Origin: Acidaminococcus sp.
Lineage (GTDB): Bacteria; Bacillota; Negativicutes; Acidaminococcales; Acidaminococcaceae
NCBI GenBank assembly: GCA_019416065.1
Contig: DXYB01000030.1
Coordinates: 1 to 23,287 of the forward strand
Length of the DNA: 23,287 bases
Reading direction: 5' to 3'
Shown here: positions 16,423 through 23,287 of the stretch, piece after piece
Layout: every line of letters begins with the position of its first letter
Numbering within the stretch: the first letter of the stretch is position 1
Made by a program: the position numbers and the translations under genes
The notes under the pieces: generated by a model
Told to the model about the DNA's origin: nothing
The model's database searches: none
The model's input: the letters and a program-made list of their open reading frames with translations, nothing else

Positions 16423-17070
16423 CTACGGCGTTTCTTCCTTAAGGACTTTCTGCAAATCACGCACCAGTTTTTTGATGCGGTCATACTGCATTTTAAAGCT
16501 GACTTTGTTGGCAATCAGCCGGGCCGTACTCGGATAAACCGTGGCAATCTCCTTTAGCTTGTTTTCCCGGATCGTCCGCCCGGTCTGCACGATATCCACA
16601 ATGGATTCGCTCAGTCCTACGATGGGGGCTAGTTCAATGGATCCATTGAGTTTGACGATTTCCATCTGCATGCCCAGCTGCTCAAAAAAACGGGAGGCAG
16701 AATGGGGATATTTGGTGGCTACCCGAGTATGGGCATAGTCGGTGATTTTAGGTAAAGCCTTGGCTTCTGGCACCGCCATCATCAAATGACAGGCACCATA
16801 GCCCATATCCAATAGTTCATACACGTCCTTATTTTCTTCGTTCAGTACATCCTTTCCGATGATACCGATATCCGCGGCACCATATTCCACATAGGTGGGT
16901 AGATCCATGGTCTTGACAATGATAAATTTTACCTTGGTGTCCTCATTGGCAATGACCAGCTTCCGAGAATCTTCCACCACATTTTCCGCCGCATAGCCGA
17001 CTTTGGCCAAAAGTTCCACCGATTGGGCAAACAATTTTCCTTTGGGCAGTGCGATTGTTAAATACTCCAT
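16423..17070 (-). CDS. hisG: ATP phosphoribosyltransferase catalytic subunit (short form)
   Basis: HisG carries out the first committed step: ATP plus PRPP to phosphoribosyl-ATP. At 215 residues it is the short form, lacking the C-terminal histidine-binding regulatory domain, and needs HisZ, encoded just upstream. Family features are IALPKGKL at the N-terminus, the DIGIIGKDVL segment and the PRPP-binding loop ESIVDIVQTGRT near residues 165-176. The ATG at 17070 has GGGGAG directly upstream. hisZ ends 13 bases before. Confidence 0.96.
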   Translation of the reverse strand: MEYLTIALPKGKLFAQSVELLAKVGYAAENVVEDSRKLVIANEDTKVKFIIVKTMDLPTYVEYGAADIGIIGKDVLNEENKDVYELLDMGYGACHLMMAVPEAKALPKITDYAHTRVATKYPHSASRFFEQLGMQMEIVKLNGSIELAPIVGLSESIVDIVQTGRTIRENKLKEIATVYPSTARLIANKVSFKMQYDRIKKLVRDLQKVLKEETP

Positions 17071-17083
17071 TCTCCCCGGCCCC

Positions 17084-18256
17084 CTATCCTACGTAGGTAA
17101 CGGCTTCACAGCGGCTATCCCGGCAGGCTTTCGCAGCCTCCTCCGGTGTCATGGCACTGGTCGCTACTTTTACGCTCTTACCACGGCTGCGCAGTTCCAT
17201 GGCTTTTTTCACTGCCTCATCCTGAAGTCCCGGAGCCCACGCAATAAAAATATCCCACGTAGACGTATCGCTCCAGCGCCCTTCCCGGCGCAGCGACAGA
17301 ATAATCCGGTCAATCCCCATGGCAAACCCGGTAGCGGGAGCCGGAGCGCCAAAAGCTTCCATCATATGGTCATAGCGCCCCCCGCCGCAAATATTAAATC
17401 CCACCTGGGGTGCATAGGCCTCAAAAACCATCCCGGTATAATAATTAAAATTGCGGATCAGGGACAAATCAAAGGACAAATACTCTGCCACCCCGTAGGC
17501 ATCCGCCAAGCGGTAAATATCCTTCAGATTTTTCAGCGCTTTTTGACATGTCTCGCTTTTAATCCGTTTGCCCAGGCGTCCCAGGATTTCTACGCCGCCC
17601 TGGAGGTATAATAGTTCCCGAAAAAGGGGTTGCATCGGTGCTGGGATAAAGCGATCCGCCGCGTCTTCCAGACCCACTGCGTTGTGGGTCAAAATCATCT
17701 GCCGGACAAATTCTTCTTTGTCACCGCTAAGGCCTGCTTCCCGCAAAAGCCCTGCCACAAAGCCGCTATGCCCTACGCTGATGATAAAGTTTTTGAGTCC
17801 TGCAGCCTTTAAGCTTTCCACCGCAAGCGCCAACACTTCGGCATCCGCCATAGGGGAAGCCGCCCCGATGAGTTCAATCCCTGCCTGGGAAAATTCATTC
17901 TGCCGCCCGGCTTGTGTTTCCTCATGCCGGAATACGTTGGCAATATAAAACAGCCGCTTGATGCTCTTGTCGTCCCGCAACCGGGTCGCCACCATCCGTG
18001 CCAGCGGCGTTGTCATTTCACTGCGCAGCATTAGCGTTCGGTTATCCAGCCCGATAAACTGCATGCTTTCGCTGGTAATCCCCGCGCCACTTAGGGCAAA
18101 GGTATCCGCATACTCAAAGGTGGGCGTAATCGCTTCATCATACCCCCAGGACAAAAAATTCTGGGCAATTTTATCTTCAATGACTCTTTTGGTCCGGGCC
18201 TCCCCCGGTAAATAGTCTTTGGTTCCATACGGGAGCCGCAGTACCTGATTATTCAT
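17084..18256 (-). CDS. hisZ: ATP phosphoribosyltransferase regulatory subunit HisZ
   Basis: HisZ is a class II histidyl-tRNA synthetase-like protein without aminoacylation activity. It forms a hetero-octamer with short HisG and provides histidine feedback. The 390-residue length and the operon position next to short hisG favour HisZ over HisS. Synthetase-like motifs remain: ITPTFEYAD, MLRSEMTTPLAR (motif 2 region), CGGGRYD and GFAMGIDRI (motif 3). A C-terminal segment of about 80 residues resembles the anticodon-binding fold (WDIFIAWAPG onward). The ATG at 18256 overlaps the stop of the upstream regulator by 8 bases (ATGAATAA), which implies translational coupling. Confidence 0.93.
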   Translation of the reverse strand: MNNQVLRLPYGTKDYLPGEARTKRVIEDKIAQNFLSWGYDEAITPTFEYADTFALSGAGITSESMQFIGLDNRTLMLRSEMTTPLARMVATRLRDDKSIKRLFYIANVFRHEETQAGRQNEFSQAGIELIGAASPMADAEVLALAVESLKAAGLKNFIISVGHSGFVAGLLREAGLSGDKEEFVRQMILTHNAVGLEDAADRFIPAPMQPLFRELLYLQGGVEILGRLGKRIKSETCQKALKNLKDIYRLADAYGVAEYLSFDLSLIRNFNYYTGMVFEAYAPQVGFNICGGGRYDHMMEAFGAPAPATGFAMGIDRIILSLRREGRWSDTSTWDIFIAWAPGLQDEAVKKAMELRSRGKSVKVATSAMTPEEAAKACRDSRCEAVTYVG

Positions 18257-18560
18257 CCGTTTGTTCTCCTCCTCGTTCTTTCAGGCGAGGGATCATAGCC
18301 TGATAGCCACCCGCCCCGTAGTGCAAGCATCGATTCACCCTGGACACGGTAGTACTGCTGGCGCCCGTATCCTTGACAATCTTGGCATAGTTCTGGCCAC
18401 CGTGAAGACGCACCGCTACTTCCAGCCGTTGACTCAAGGATTTCAGCTCTGTGGGGGTACAAATATCATCCAGAAAAGCCCGGGCTTCCTCACAAGTTTT
18501 TAATAACGTCAAAGCCTTTGCCAACCTGTCAAGTTCCCGACCGTTTAATCCTTCCTGCAT
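18249..18560 (-). CDS. YerC/TrpR-family regulator, probable histidine repressor (HisR-like)
   Basis: This 103-residue DNA-binding protein belongs to the TrpR-like YerC/YecD family. The helix-turn-helix region lies at about residues 43-82, with the family pattern SLSQRLEVAVRL, YAKIVKDTGASSTTVSRVNR and CLHYGAGGY. The ATG at 18560 is chosen because AAAGGAG lies 7 bases upstream; an upstream extension of 33 codons would run through the promoter. It is the first gene of the histidine operon and overlaps hisZ by 8 bases. Members of this family have been proposed as histidine-responsive repressors (HisR) in Firmicutes, and this position fits autoregulation of the operon. The ligand is inferred from context, not visible in sequence. 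Confidence 0.88.
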   Translation of the reverse strand: MQEGLNGRELDRLAKALTLLKTCEEARAFLDDICTPTELKSLSQRLEVAVRLHGGQNYAKIVKDTGASSTTVSRVNRCLHYGAGGYQAMIPRLKERGGEQTDE

Positions 18561-18607
18561 CGTATGGCTCCTTTCCTCTTTACAGCAGTTTATTTCGTGA
18601 AGTTGTG

Positions 18608-18622
18608 GTATTACTTTACTAC
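18608..18622. promoter_or_regulatory. Candidate operator overlapping the his promoter
   Basis: An imperfect inverted repeat, GTATTA-CTT-TACTAC (5 of 6 positions match), covers the -10 box of the his operon promoter. It is a plausible site for the regulator encoded just downstream. I do not have a verified consensus to compare it with. Confidence 0.35.
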
Positions 18623-18641
18623 GATGAAGTGGAAAAGTCAA
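18613..18641 (-). promoter_or_regulatory. Promoter of the histidine operon
   Basis: On the minus strand TTGACT (18636-18641) and TAAAGT (18613-18618) are 17 bases apart. The leader to the regulator start is about 45 bases, too short for a T-box or a histidine attenuator. Confidence 0.6.
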
Positions 18642-18665
18642 TTTTTTTCTTTTTCCCAAAAATGA

Positions 18666-18694
18666 TTGACAACATCAGGTTCATACAGTATGAT
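18666..18694 (+). promoter_or_regulatory. Promoter of the metNI operon
   Basis: Consensus TTGACA (18666-18671) and TATGAT (18689-18694) are 17 bases apart. Transcription should start near 18701, just before the SAM riboswitch. The -35 box lies only 24 bases from the -35 box of the divergent his promoter. Confidence 0.85.
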
Positions 18695-18708
18695 TAGTGT
18701 CACACGGA

Positions 18709-18814
18709 TTTCATCCAGAGTAACGGAGGGACTGGCCCTATGATGTTACGGCAACCATCCCTGTCTGCTAGGGAACGGTGCTAAGTCCAACAGGATCGGT
18801 CCTGAAAGATGAAA
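18709..18814 (+). ncRNA. SAM-I (S-box) riboswitch
   Basis: The aptamer has the conserved S-box segments in order: AGAG...GGAGGGACTGGCCC, the pseudoknot/kink-turn region TACGGCAACC, GGTGCTAAGTCC and CCTGAAAGATGA. P1 is formed by TTTCATC (18709-18715) and GATGAAA (18808-18814). It is followed by a terminator hairpin at 18832-18862, so the likely logic is SAM-dependent transcription termination ahead of the methionine transporter genes. Confidence 0.96.
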
Positions 18815-18831
18815 GTGAGAAAATACCCTAT

Positions 18832-18862
18832 TTCCTCTTCAGAACCGAAGAGGAATTTTTTT
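18832..18862 (+). terminator. Riboswitch expression-platform terminator
   Basis: A perfect 9-bp stem TTCCTCTTC/GAAGAGGAA (18832-18840 with 18847-18855) has a 6-base loop and is followed by seven T. It lies 17 bases after the SAM-I aptamer and 28 bases before the metN start, so it is the regulated terminator. Confidence 0.92.
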
Positions 18863-18890
18863 ATGGAATTTATTTTCGGAGGTGACCACC

Positions 18891-19928
18891 ATGATAGAAT
18901 TGCAGCATATCGACAAAGTCTATCATACCGCTACGGGCGATTTACACGCCCTGAAAGATATCAATGTATCCATTTCTGAAGGGGAAATTTTTGGTATCAT
19001 CGGGCTGTCCGGTGCCGGCAAAAGCACCCTGGTACGGTGCATCAACCGGCTGGAAGAACCCACCAGCGGCAAAGTATTCGTAAATGGTGAAGAAATTACA
19101 GCCATGAATGAAGAGCAGCTACGCAAAGCCCGGCAGAATATTGGTATGATTTTTCAGCATTTTAACCTGCTCTCCAGCCGGACGGTGTATGACAACATTG
19201 CATTCCCCCTGGAGATCCAGGGCATGGACAAAGCTGCTATCAAAAAGAAAGTAGAACCCCTGCTGGATCTGGTAGGACTCACAGACCGTGCGGATCATTA
19301 TCCCTCCCAGCTTTCCGGCGGACAAAAACAGCGGGTTGGCATTGCCCGGGCACTGGCCAGCAATCCAAAAGTTCTCCTCAGCGATGAAGCCACTTCTGCG
19401 CTGGACCCCCAGACCACGGAATCCATACTCTCCTTGCTGCGGGATATCAACAAACGCCTGCACATTACCATCGTCATGATCACCCACCAGATGAACGTGG
19501 TAAAAGAAATTTGTGACCATGTTGCCGTCATTGAAAACGGAGAAATCATTGAGCAAGGCACCATGGTGGATCTATTTACCAATCCCCAAAAACGCACTAC
19601 CAAGGAATTTGTAGCCAGCGTACAGCACAATGACCTGCCAGAGATTGTAAAAAAGCTGTCCATTCACGACACCTATACCCCTGGGGACAAAGTGCTGCTG
19701 CAATTGTCCTTTGTGGGAGAAAGTGCCGGAGAGCCGCTGATGACGGTACTTATCAAAAACTATGACGTGAGCGTCAATATTATTTCCGCCAACATGGAAG
19801 AACTGCAGGGCACGGCCTTTGGCACCCTGCTCATTGAACTGGAAGGAGCCCAGGAGCATTTGAAAGAGGCACTGGACTATGTACACGAAAAACAAGTGAA
19901 AGACGAGGTGATTGGGTATGTCTCCTAA
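18891..19928 (+). CDS. metN: Methionine ABC transporter ATP-binding protein MetN
   Basis: MetN powers uptake of methionine through MetI. In the 345-residue protein, Walker A GLSGAGKST is at 38-46, the Q-loop is near MIFQHFNLL, the ABC signature LSGGQ is at 141-145, Walker B VLLSDEA is at 161-167, and the switch His is in MITHQMNVV. The C-terminal NIL domain (about 260-345) is the methionine-sensing domain of this family. The ATG at 18891 is chosen because a perfect GGAGGTGA ends 5 bases before it; an in-frame GTG at 18882 lies inside that ribosome site. Control is by the SAM-I riboswitch and terminator just upstream. metI overlaps its end. Confidence 0.96.
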   Translation: MIELQHIDKVYHTATGDLHALKDINVSISEGEIFGIIGLSGAGKSTLVRCINRLEEPTSGKVFVNGEEITAMNEEQLRKARQNIGMIFQHFNLLSSRTVYDNIAFPLEIQGMDKAAIKKKVEPLLDLVGLTDRADHYPSQLSGGQKQRVGIARALASNPKVLLSDEATSALDPQTTESILSLLRDINKRLHITIVMITHQMNVVKEICDHVAVIENGEIIEQGTMVDLFTNPQKRTTKEFVASVQHNDLPEIVKKLSIHDTYTPGDKVLLQLSFVGESAGEPLMTVLIKNYDVSVNIISANMEELQGTAFGTLLIELEGAQEHLKEALDYVHEKQVKDEVIGYVS

Positions 19929-20580
19929 TATGATGCATCTGTTAGTCAAAGCGCTGGGAGAAACCATCTACATGGTAGCCCTCTCCGCTCTCATTGCAAC
20001 GGCCTGTGGGATCCCTCTGGGGGTGATCTTGACCATCACCGGCAAGGGACACATCAAAGAAAATGCCGCCTTGCACAAAACCTTAGGTTCTCTGGTGAAC
20101 GCCCTTCGCTCCGTGCCGTTTATCATTCTGATGGTAGCCATTATTCCCCTGACCCGTCTGGTGGTTGGGTCCTCCATCGGCACCACGGCTGCTATCGTGC
20201 CGCTAACCATTTCCTGTACACCATTTATTTCCCGGATTATTGAATCTTCTCTTTTGGAGGTGGATCCGGGCGTTATTGAAGCGGCCCAATCCATGGGCGC
20301 CAGCGCTGGACAAATCATTTGGAAAGTGCTTTTGCCAGAAGCCATGCATTCCATCGTGCTGGGAATTACCCTTGCCATCATCAGTTTGATTGGTTCTTCT
20401 GCCATGGCCGGTGCTTTAGGAGGCGGCGGCTTAGGAGATTTGGCCATTCGGTACGGGTATCAGCGATTCCAGGCCGATACCATGATTGCCACGGTTATCG
20501 TCCTGATTGTCCTGGTGCAATTGGTGCAGACCATTGGCAACAAGATTTCTGCCCACCTGAACAAAAATAAAATTAAATAA
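19918..20580 (+). CDS. metI: Methionine ABC transporter permease MetI
   Basis: MetI is the membrane channel of the methionine importer. The 220-residue protein has about five hydrophobic helices. The EAA loop that contacts MetN is seen as DPGVIEAAQSMGAS followed by a KVLLPEA segment. Family segments NALRSVPFIILM and GGGLGDLAIRYGYQRF are also present. The ATG at 19918 overlaps metN by 11 bases, with GAGGTGA upstream; a TTG two codons earlier is less likely. The operon ends here at a strong terminator: no MetQ lipoprotein gene follows, so the substrate-binding subunit must be encoded elsewhere. Confidence 0.96.
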   Translation: MSPNMMHLLVKALGETIYMVALSALIATACGIPLGVILTITGKGHIKENAALHKTLGSLVNALRSVPFIILMVAIIPLTRLVVGSSIGTTAAIVPLTISCTPFISRIIESSLLEVDPGVIEAAQSMGASAGQIIWKVLLPEAMHSIVLGITLAIISLIGSSAMAGALGGGGLGDLAIRYGYQRFQADTMIATVIVLIVLVQLVQTIGNKISAHLNKNKIK

Positions 20581-20591
20581 CAACTCTACTT

Positions 20592-20627
20592 ACAAAAAAT
20601 AGGCGGTTTTAACCGCCTATTTTTTGT
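20592..20627. terminator. Bidirectional rho-independent terminator
   Basis: A perfect 17-bp inverted repeat (20592-20608 with 20611-20627) has core AATAGGCGGTT and A6/T6 flanks. It works on both strands and separates convergent metI from the adhesin gene, whose stop is at 20639. Confidence 0.9.
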
Positions 20628-20638
20628 GCCTGTTTTTC

Positions 20639-23055
20639 TTAAGCCTTTTTCATGGTGGCCAGTTGACGCAGGATATCGTCAATCTGGGTTTGCTGCTGCC
20701 GCACCTGGGCTTTTAATTCCTGATTTTCCTTTTGCTGGGTTTCCAGCTGGGCCTTCTGGTCCGCAATCACGCTGGTAAGTGCCGCTTTGGAGTAGCCTGC
20801 GTACGGACTGGATTTCCCCAGCTTCAGCGTAACACCCACATTCAGCATATTTTCTCCGCCACCCATGCTGCCACCTACAGAGAACATGGTTTTAGCATCC
20901 GGACGATAAAAGGCACCGATCGCCATAGCGTTGGCACTGCGATAGTGACCGTAGCCGGCGGCAAAGTCCCATTTGTCATCCGGGTCAAAATCCTGAGGAT
21001 GCAGCGCTGCCAGCGCTGCTGCCCCGGCGCCTACCCGGTCCACGCGGCTATCCAGTTGGTCAATATCCCGTCCCAATTCTCCTATGCGTTGCTGCGTTTC
21101 ATAGAGTTGTCCGCCACTTACTACGTCTTTGGATCCTGGCGCCACGCTCCCATCGGCGATGTTTGTGATGGTAGTACCGCCCATATCCATACCCTTTTTA
21201 TCAATGGTGACCGTATCTCCCACCGTAATCTTTTGGGTGTTCACGGTTTGCGTATGCACCGTCTGGGCATTGACCGTGGTGGCTTCCACAGTATCTCCCT
21301 GAATGGTGGTAGCCGTTACAGAAGAAAGTCCGGTCAACTCTTTGCTGAGTTTGACACGCAGCGTATTTGCACCGTCAGAAACAACGCCGATATTATTCTC
21401 AGACAGCTTTGCAGGATCACTGATGCCGCCCTTAATATTCACGTTGCTGTTGAGTTTGAGTTGCAGCTGGTCGCCGCTATCCCCGCTGTATTGCATCCCA
21501 TCATCCAAACTGGCGGATTGATGCTCTTTCCCGTCAGCATCCTTATAAACAATCCGGGTAATGCCATCTTTCCCATCCACCCCTGGGGCACCGTCTTTAA
21601 CGGAAATATTGGAGGGGGTAGGAGTCGGCGTGTCGCCTCCCCCGTTCTGAATCATGCTGGCAACCGCTTTTAACTGGGCCACGTTCACCGCATCCGTGTC
21701 TTCCGTGCCGGCGGCAAGGCCTGTGATCTGGCGAGTTACACCGGTGCTTACCGCCCCTACGGCAATCGCATTGGAGGTAGATTTCCAGGTAGCCGTAGTC
21801 TCCGTGCTGTTGCTACGGGTCACAGGATTGTACCCTGCTTTGCCTGCGGCCGTATTGGCCACAGACCCTGTACCCAGCGCCACACTGTCTGCCAGCGTTG
21901 CTTCCGCATTTTGTCCTAATGCCACGGCGTTAGTAGCATCATCACCGGTAATGCCGCCTGCTAGTGCAGCGCTGTTACCGCCATTGGCACGGGCATAACT
22001 CCCCTGGGCCAGCGCATAATTGCCCTTAGCCTCGGAATAGTAGCCTGCCGCAACTGCAGCTTCTCCACTGCTCAGTGTATTATTTCCCATAGCCACAGAT
22101 TCCCGATTAGTTGCTTTAGTAAAGAGACCCATAGTTATGGAAGAAAATCCGGATGCTTCCGTTCCACCGCCTGTAGCGGTCGATTGACCTCCAGAAGCTA
22201 TATTGCCTCCTCCCATGGCCACAGAACCTATGCCTGTGGCCTGTGTCTGTATACCAAAAGCAGTAGAACTATCTCCGGAAGCTTCGGTATAATACCCGAA
22301 AGCAGTAGAAGTTTGACCGCTCGCCTTTGTAAAATAGCCCATGGCAGTGGCATCCATATGACTTGCTTCAGTATTATTCCCCAGTGCCGTAGCACCCCAT
22401 TCTGTTGCTTTTACATAATATCCTATTGCCGTAGAACTTAACGCACTTGCTACAGCACTATCTCCCAATGCTATTGAATGAGCACCTGTTGCTTTGGAAT
22501 TTACTCCCATAGCAATTGAATTGTCAGATGCTTCCACTCCATTTCCTATGGCTATAGCATACAATCCCGTTGCTTTAGGGGCAGCCTTAAAACCCGATTC
22601 ATTACCTTGAGGAAACAACTTGGATCCTTCTGTGCCAATAGCGATAGAGCCATAACCAGTAGCCTCAGATTTATATCCAATGGCAATAGAACCGGTTGTA
22701 TGGTCCAATCCCCTGGTAGTTGTAGCATTAGCTGTACCACCACCGATAGCAATAGAATGAGCCGTATCGGCACTACTACCTGAACCAATGGCAATGGCAT
22801 CCTGGCCTTTGGCCCCATTATTGCTATAATTACTACTGTCAGATTGATCCGTGCTGTTGATGCTGACATAGTGGCTGCCGTCCGTGGCAAACGCTACACC
22901 TGTTTCCCCCCGATGGACAAAAGCAGAGACAAAGTCAGTGCGGTTACAATAGAATGCCTGCCGCCAGAAGCTTTACTGGCCCCTTTAGCCAATTCTGACA
23001 CCACCACATAACACTCCTTGACCTTGTTCCAGATCACTTTGTACACCTTATTCAA
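20639..23055 (-). CDS. YadA-like trimeric autotransporter adhesin, frame-disrupted at a G6 tract
   Basis: This is a predicted outer-membrane trimeric adhesin (type Vc). It is read in two frames: the signal peptide from TTG at 23055 to 22912, and the passenger plus anchor from about 22905 to the stop at 20639. One extra G in the run at 22906-22911 would join them into 805 residues. Numbering that protein: ESPR signal peptide 1-50; YadA head of 14-residue repeats about 85-398; neck with TRQITGLAAG and DAVNVAQLK about 434-468; a PTPTP hinge; stalk about 481-675 with TVNAQTVHTQTVNTQ; YadA anchor about 676-747 (GAAALAALHPQDFD, WDFAAGYGHYR, NVGVTLKLG); and a coiled-coil tail about 748-805. The passenger alone is open from a TTG at 22708 but would lack a signal peptide. 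As assembled, no exported adhesin should be made. Phase variation, fixed mutation and base-calling error all remain possible. Confidence 0.9.
21860..22805 (-). repeat. YadA head repeats (about 14 codons each)
   Basis: About 21 degenerate copies of the left-handed beta-roll repeat are coded here. The core is S-I-A-x-G (for example SIAIG, STAFG, SVAMG, SVALG), followed by a variable segment usually ending in A-S/T-G. They are repeats of protein pattern more than of exact DNA, so they are not a CRISPR array or a satellite. Confidence 0.85.
22894..23055 (-). CDS. ESPR signal-peptide fragment of the adhesin (53 residues as assembled)
   Basis: From TTG at 23055, preceded by AAGGGGG, the frame reads MNKVYKVIWNKVKECYVVV, a textbook extended signal peptide region of type V secretion proteins. 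It continues as SELAKGASKASGGRHS and the hydrophobic core IVTALTLSLLLSIGG. It then runs through the G tract into KQV and a TAG at 22894. An in-frame TAA just upstream leaves TTG as the only sensible start. With seven G instead of six the frame would continue into ETGVAFATDG, the start of the adhesin head. Confidence 0.85.
   Translation of the reverse strand: MNKVYKVIWNKVKECYVVVSELAKGASKASGGRHSIVTALTLSLLLSIGGKQV
22906..22911 (-). repeat. Homopolymer G6 tract at the adhesin frame junction
   Basis: Six consecutive G on the coding strand lie exactly where the signal-peptide frame and the passenger frame meet. G7 gives a continuous gene; G6 and G8 run into early stops. Homopolymer runs at such junctions can drive slipped-strand phase variation, although six is short for that. 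Confidence 0.75.
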
Positions 23056-23129
23056 TCGGATTCCCCCTTATACGCATCCCGGAGCCGTCCTTTCTCCGCT
23101 CCGAGATAATTAAAATACTTTTTACTCAT
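23052..23129 (-). CDS. Possible 25-residue leader peptide upstream of the adhesin
   Basis: An ATG at 23129, with AGGA five bases upstream, opens a 25-codon frame beginning MSKKYFNYLGAEKGR. Its TGA stop overlaps the adhesin TTG start as TTGA, the arrangement expected for translational coupling. Against it, the ATG overlaps a TATAAT that could itself be the adhesin -10 box, in which case the frame would not be transcribed in full. I recognise no family. Confidence 0.25.
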   Translation of the reverse strand: MSKKYFNYLGAEKGRLRDAYKGESD

Positions 23130-23132
23130 TAT
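23126..23132 (-). promoter_or_regulatory. Candidate -10 box for the adhesin
   Basis: A TATAAT on the minus strand lies about 70 bases before the TTG start, with only a weak TGGAAA at a 17-base spacing as -35. Other TATA-like boxes occur further up in this AT-rich stretch (for example near 23200), so the real promoter is unresolved. Nothing else is recognisable from 23130 to 23287. Confidence 0.25.
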
Positions 23133-23287
23133 AATCCTGTTCTCCTACTTTTTCCAGATTCTTTATAGAAAACTATCATTATTAGGATTGCAATAAGTAT
23201 TATATGTGCCATTTTTAGCATTTACTTGATTTTTACTGTATGTGATAAGCTAAAAATACCCAAAATCATCATTAAAAATCCCCATTT

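Noticed and set aside
16398..16514. N-terminal extension of HisC by 39 residues
   Set aside because: This part is the end of hisG in another frame; the ribosome site and family start point to 16397.
18561..18612. T-box or histidine attenuator leader before the his operon
   Set aside because: The leader is about 45 bases with no T-box sequence, no run of His codons and no terminator hairpin.
21860..22805. CRISPR-like or tandem DNA repeat array
   Set aside because: Periodicity is at the protein level (14-residue YadA head motif) with degenerate DNA copies and no constant repeat/spacer structure.
22552..22890. A 112-codon minus-strand frame overlapping the adhesin head
   Set aside because: It is the repeat region read in another frame; the head repeats continue through this interval in the adhesin frame up to the G tract.

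Overview
The window looks like chromosomal DNA of a diderm Firmicute (class Negativicutes), possibly Acidaminococcus or a close relative. That placement is an inference. Firmicute-type features (a SAM-I riboswitch, a YerC/TrpR-type regulator, HisZ with short HisG, strong purine-rich ribosome binding sites) sit beside a trimeric autotransporter adhesin and nucleotide-sugar genes that imply an outer membrane. No phage, insertion sequence, CRISPR array or replication origin is visible. No stretch of 300 bases lacks a gene; the longest is the last 232 bases (23056-23287), which are AT-rich leader DNA upstream of the adhesin.

Layout. At 160-1566 (+) is a sodium:alanine/glycine symporter, ending in a perfect hairpin shared with a minus-strand cell-envelope operon (6843 down to 1617). 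That operon runs ugd (UDP-glucose dehydrogenase), a membrane sulfatase-fold phosphotransferase, a UDP-glucuronate 4-epimerase, and a nitrilase-family amidohydrolase. Next come guaA (8586-7042, own promoter) and uraA (9932-8664). A five-tRNA operon (Asp-Phe-Gly-Cys-Leu, 10457-10035) has a near-consensus promoter and a palindromic terminator. Then glmM and a long histidine operon on the minus strand: hisR-like regulator, hisZ, hisG, hisC, hisB, hisH, hisA, hisF, hisIE, glmM.

At 18613-18862 a short divergent control region separates the his operon from metNI (+), which is governed by a SAM-I riboswitch and terminator. metI and a convergent YadA-like trimeric autotransporter gene (23055 down to 20639) share a second perfect hairpin terminator.

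The notable signals are broken or altered genes. (1) The adhesin signal peptide (ESPR type, TTG start) and its passenger are in different frames. The frames meet at a run of six G; seven would restore an 805-residue protein. This fits a phase-variable gene in the OFF state, a fixed frameshift, or a sequencing error. (2) hisA carries an in-frame TGA where a Trp codon is expected. (3) The HisE half of HisIE has lost the EExxE metal-binding motif (QNxxK instead). (4) hisD is missing from its common place between hisG and hisC. Points 2 to 4 together suggest an eroding histidine pathway, consistent with an amino-acid-fermenting lifestyle (inference).
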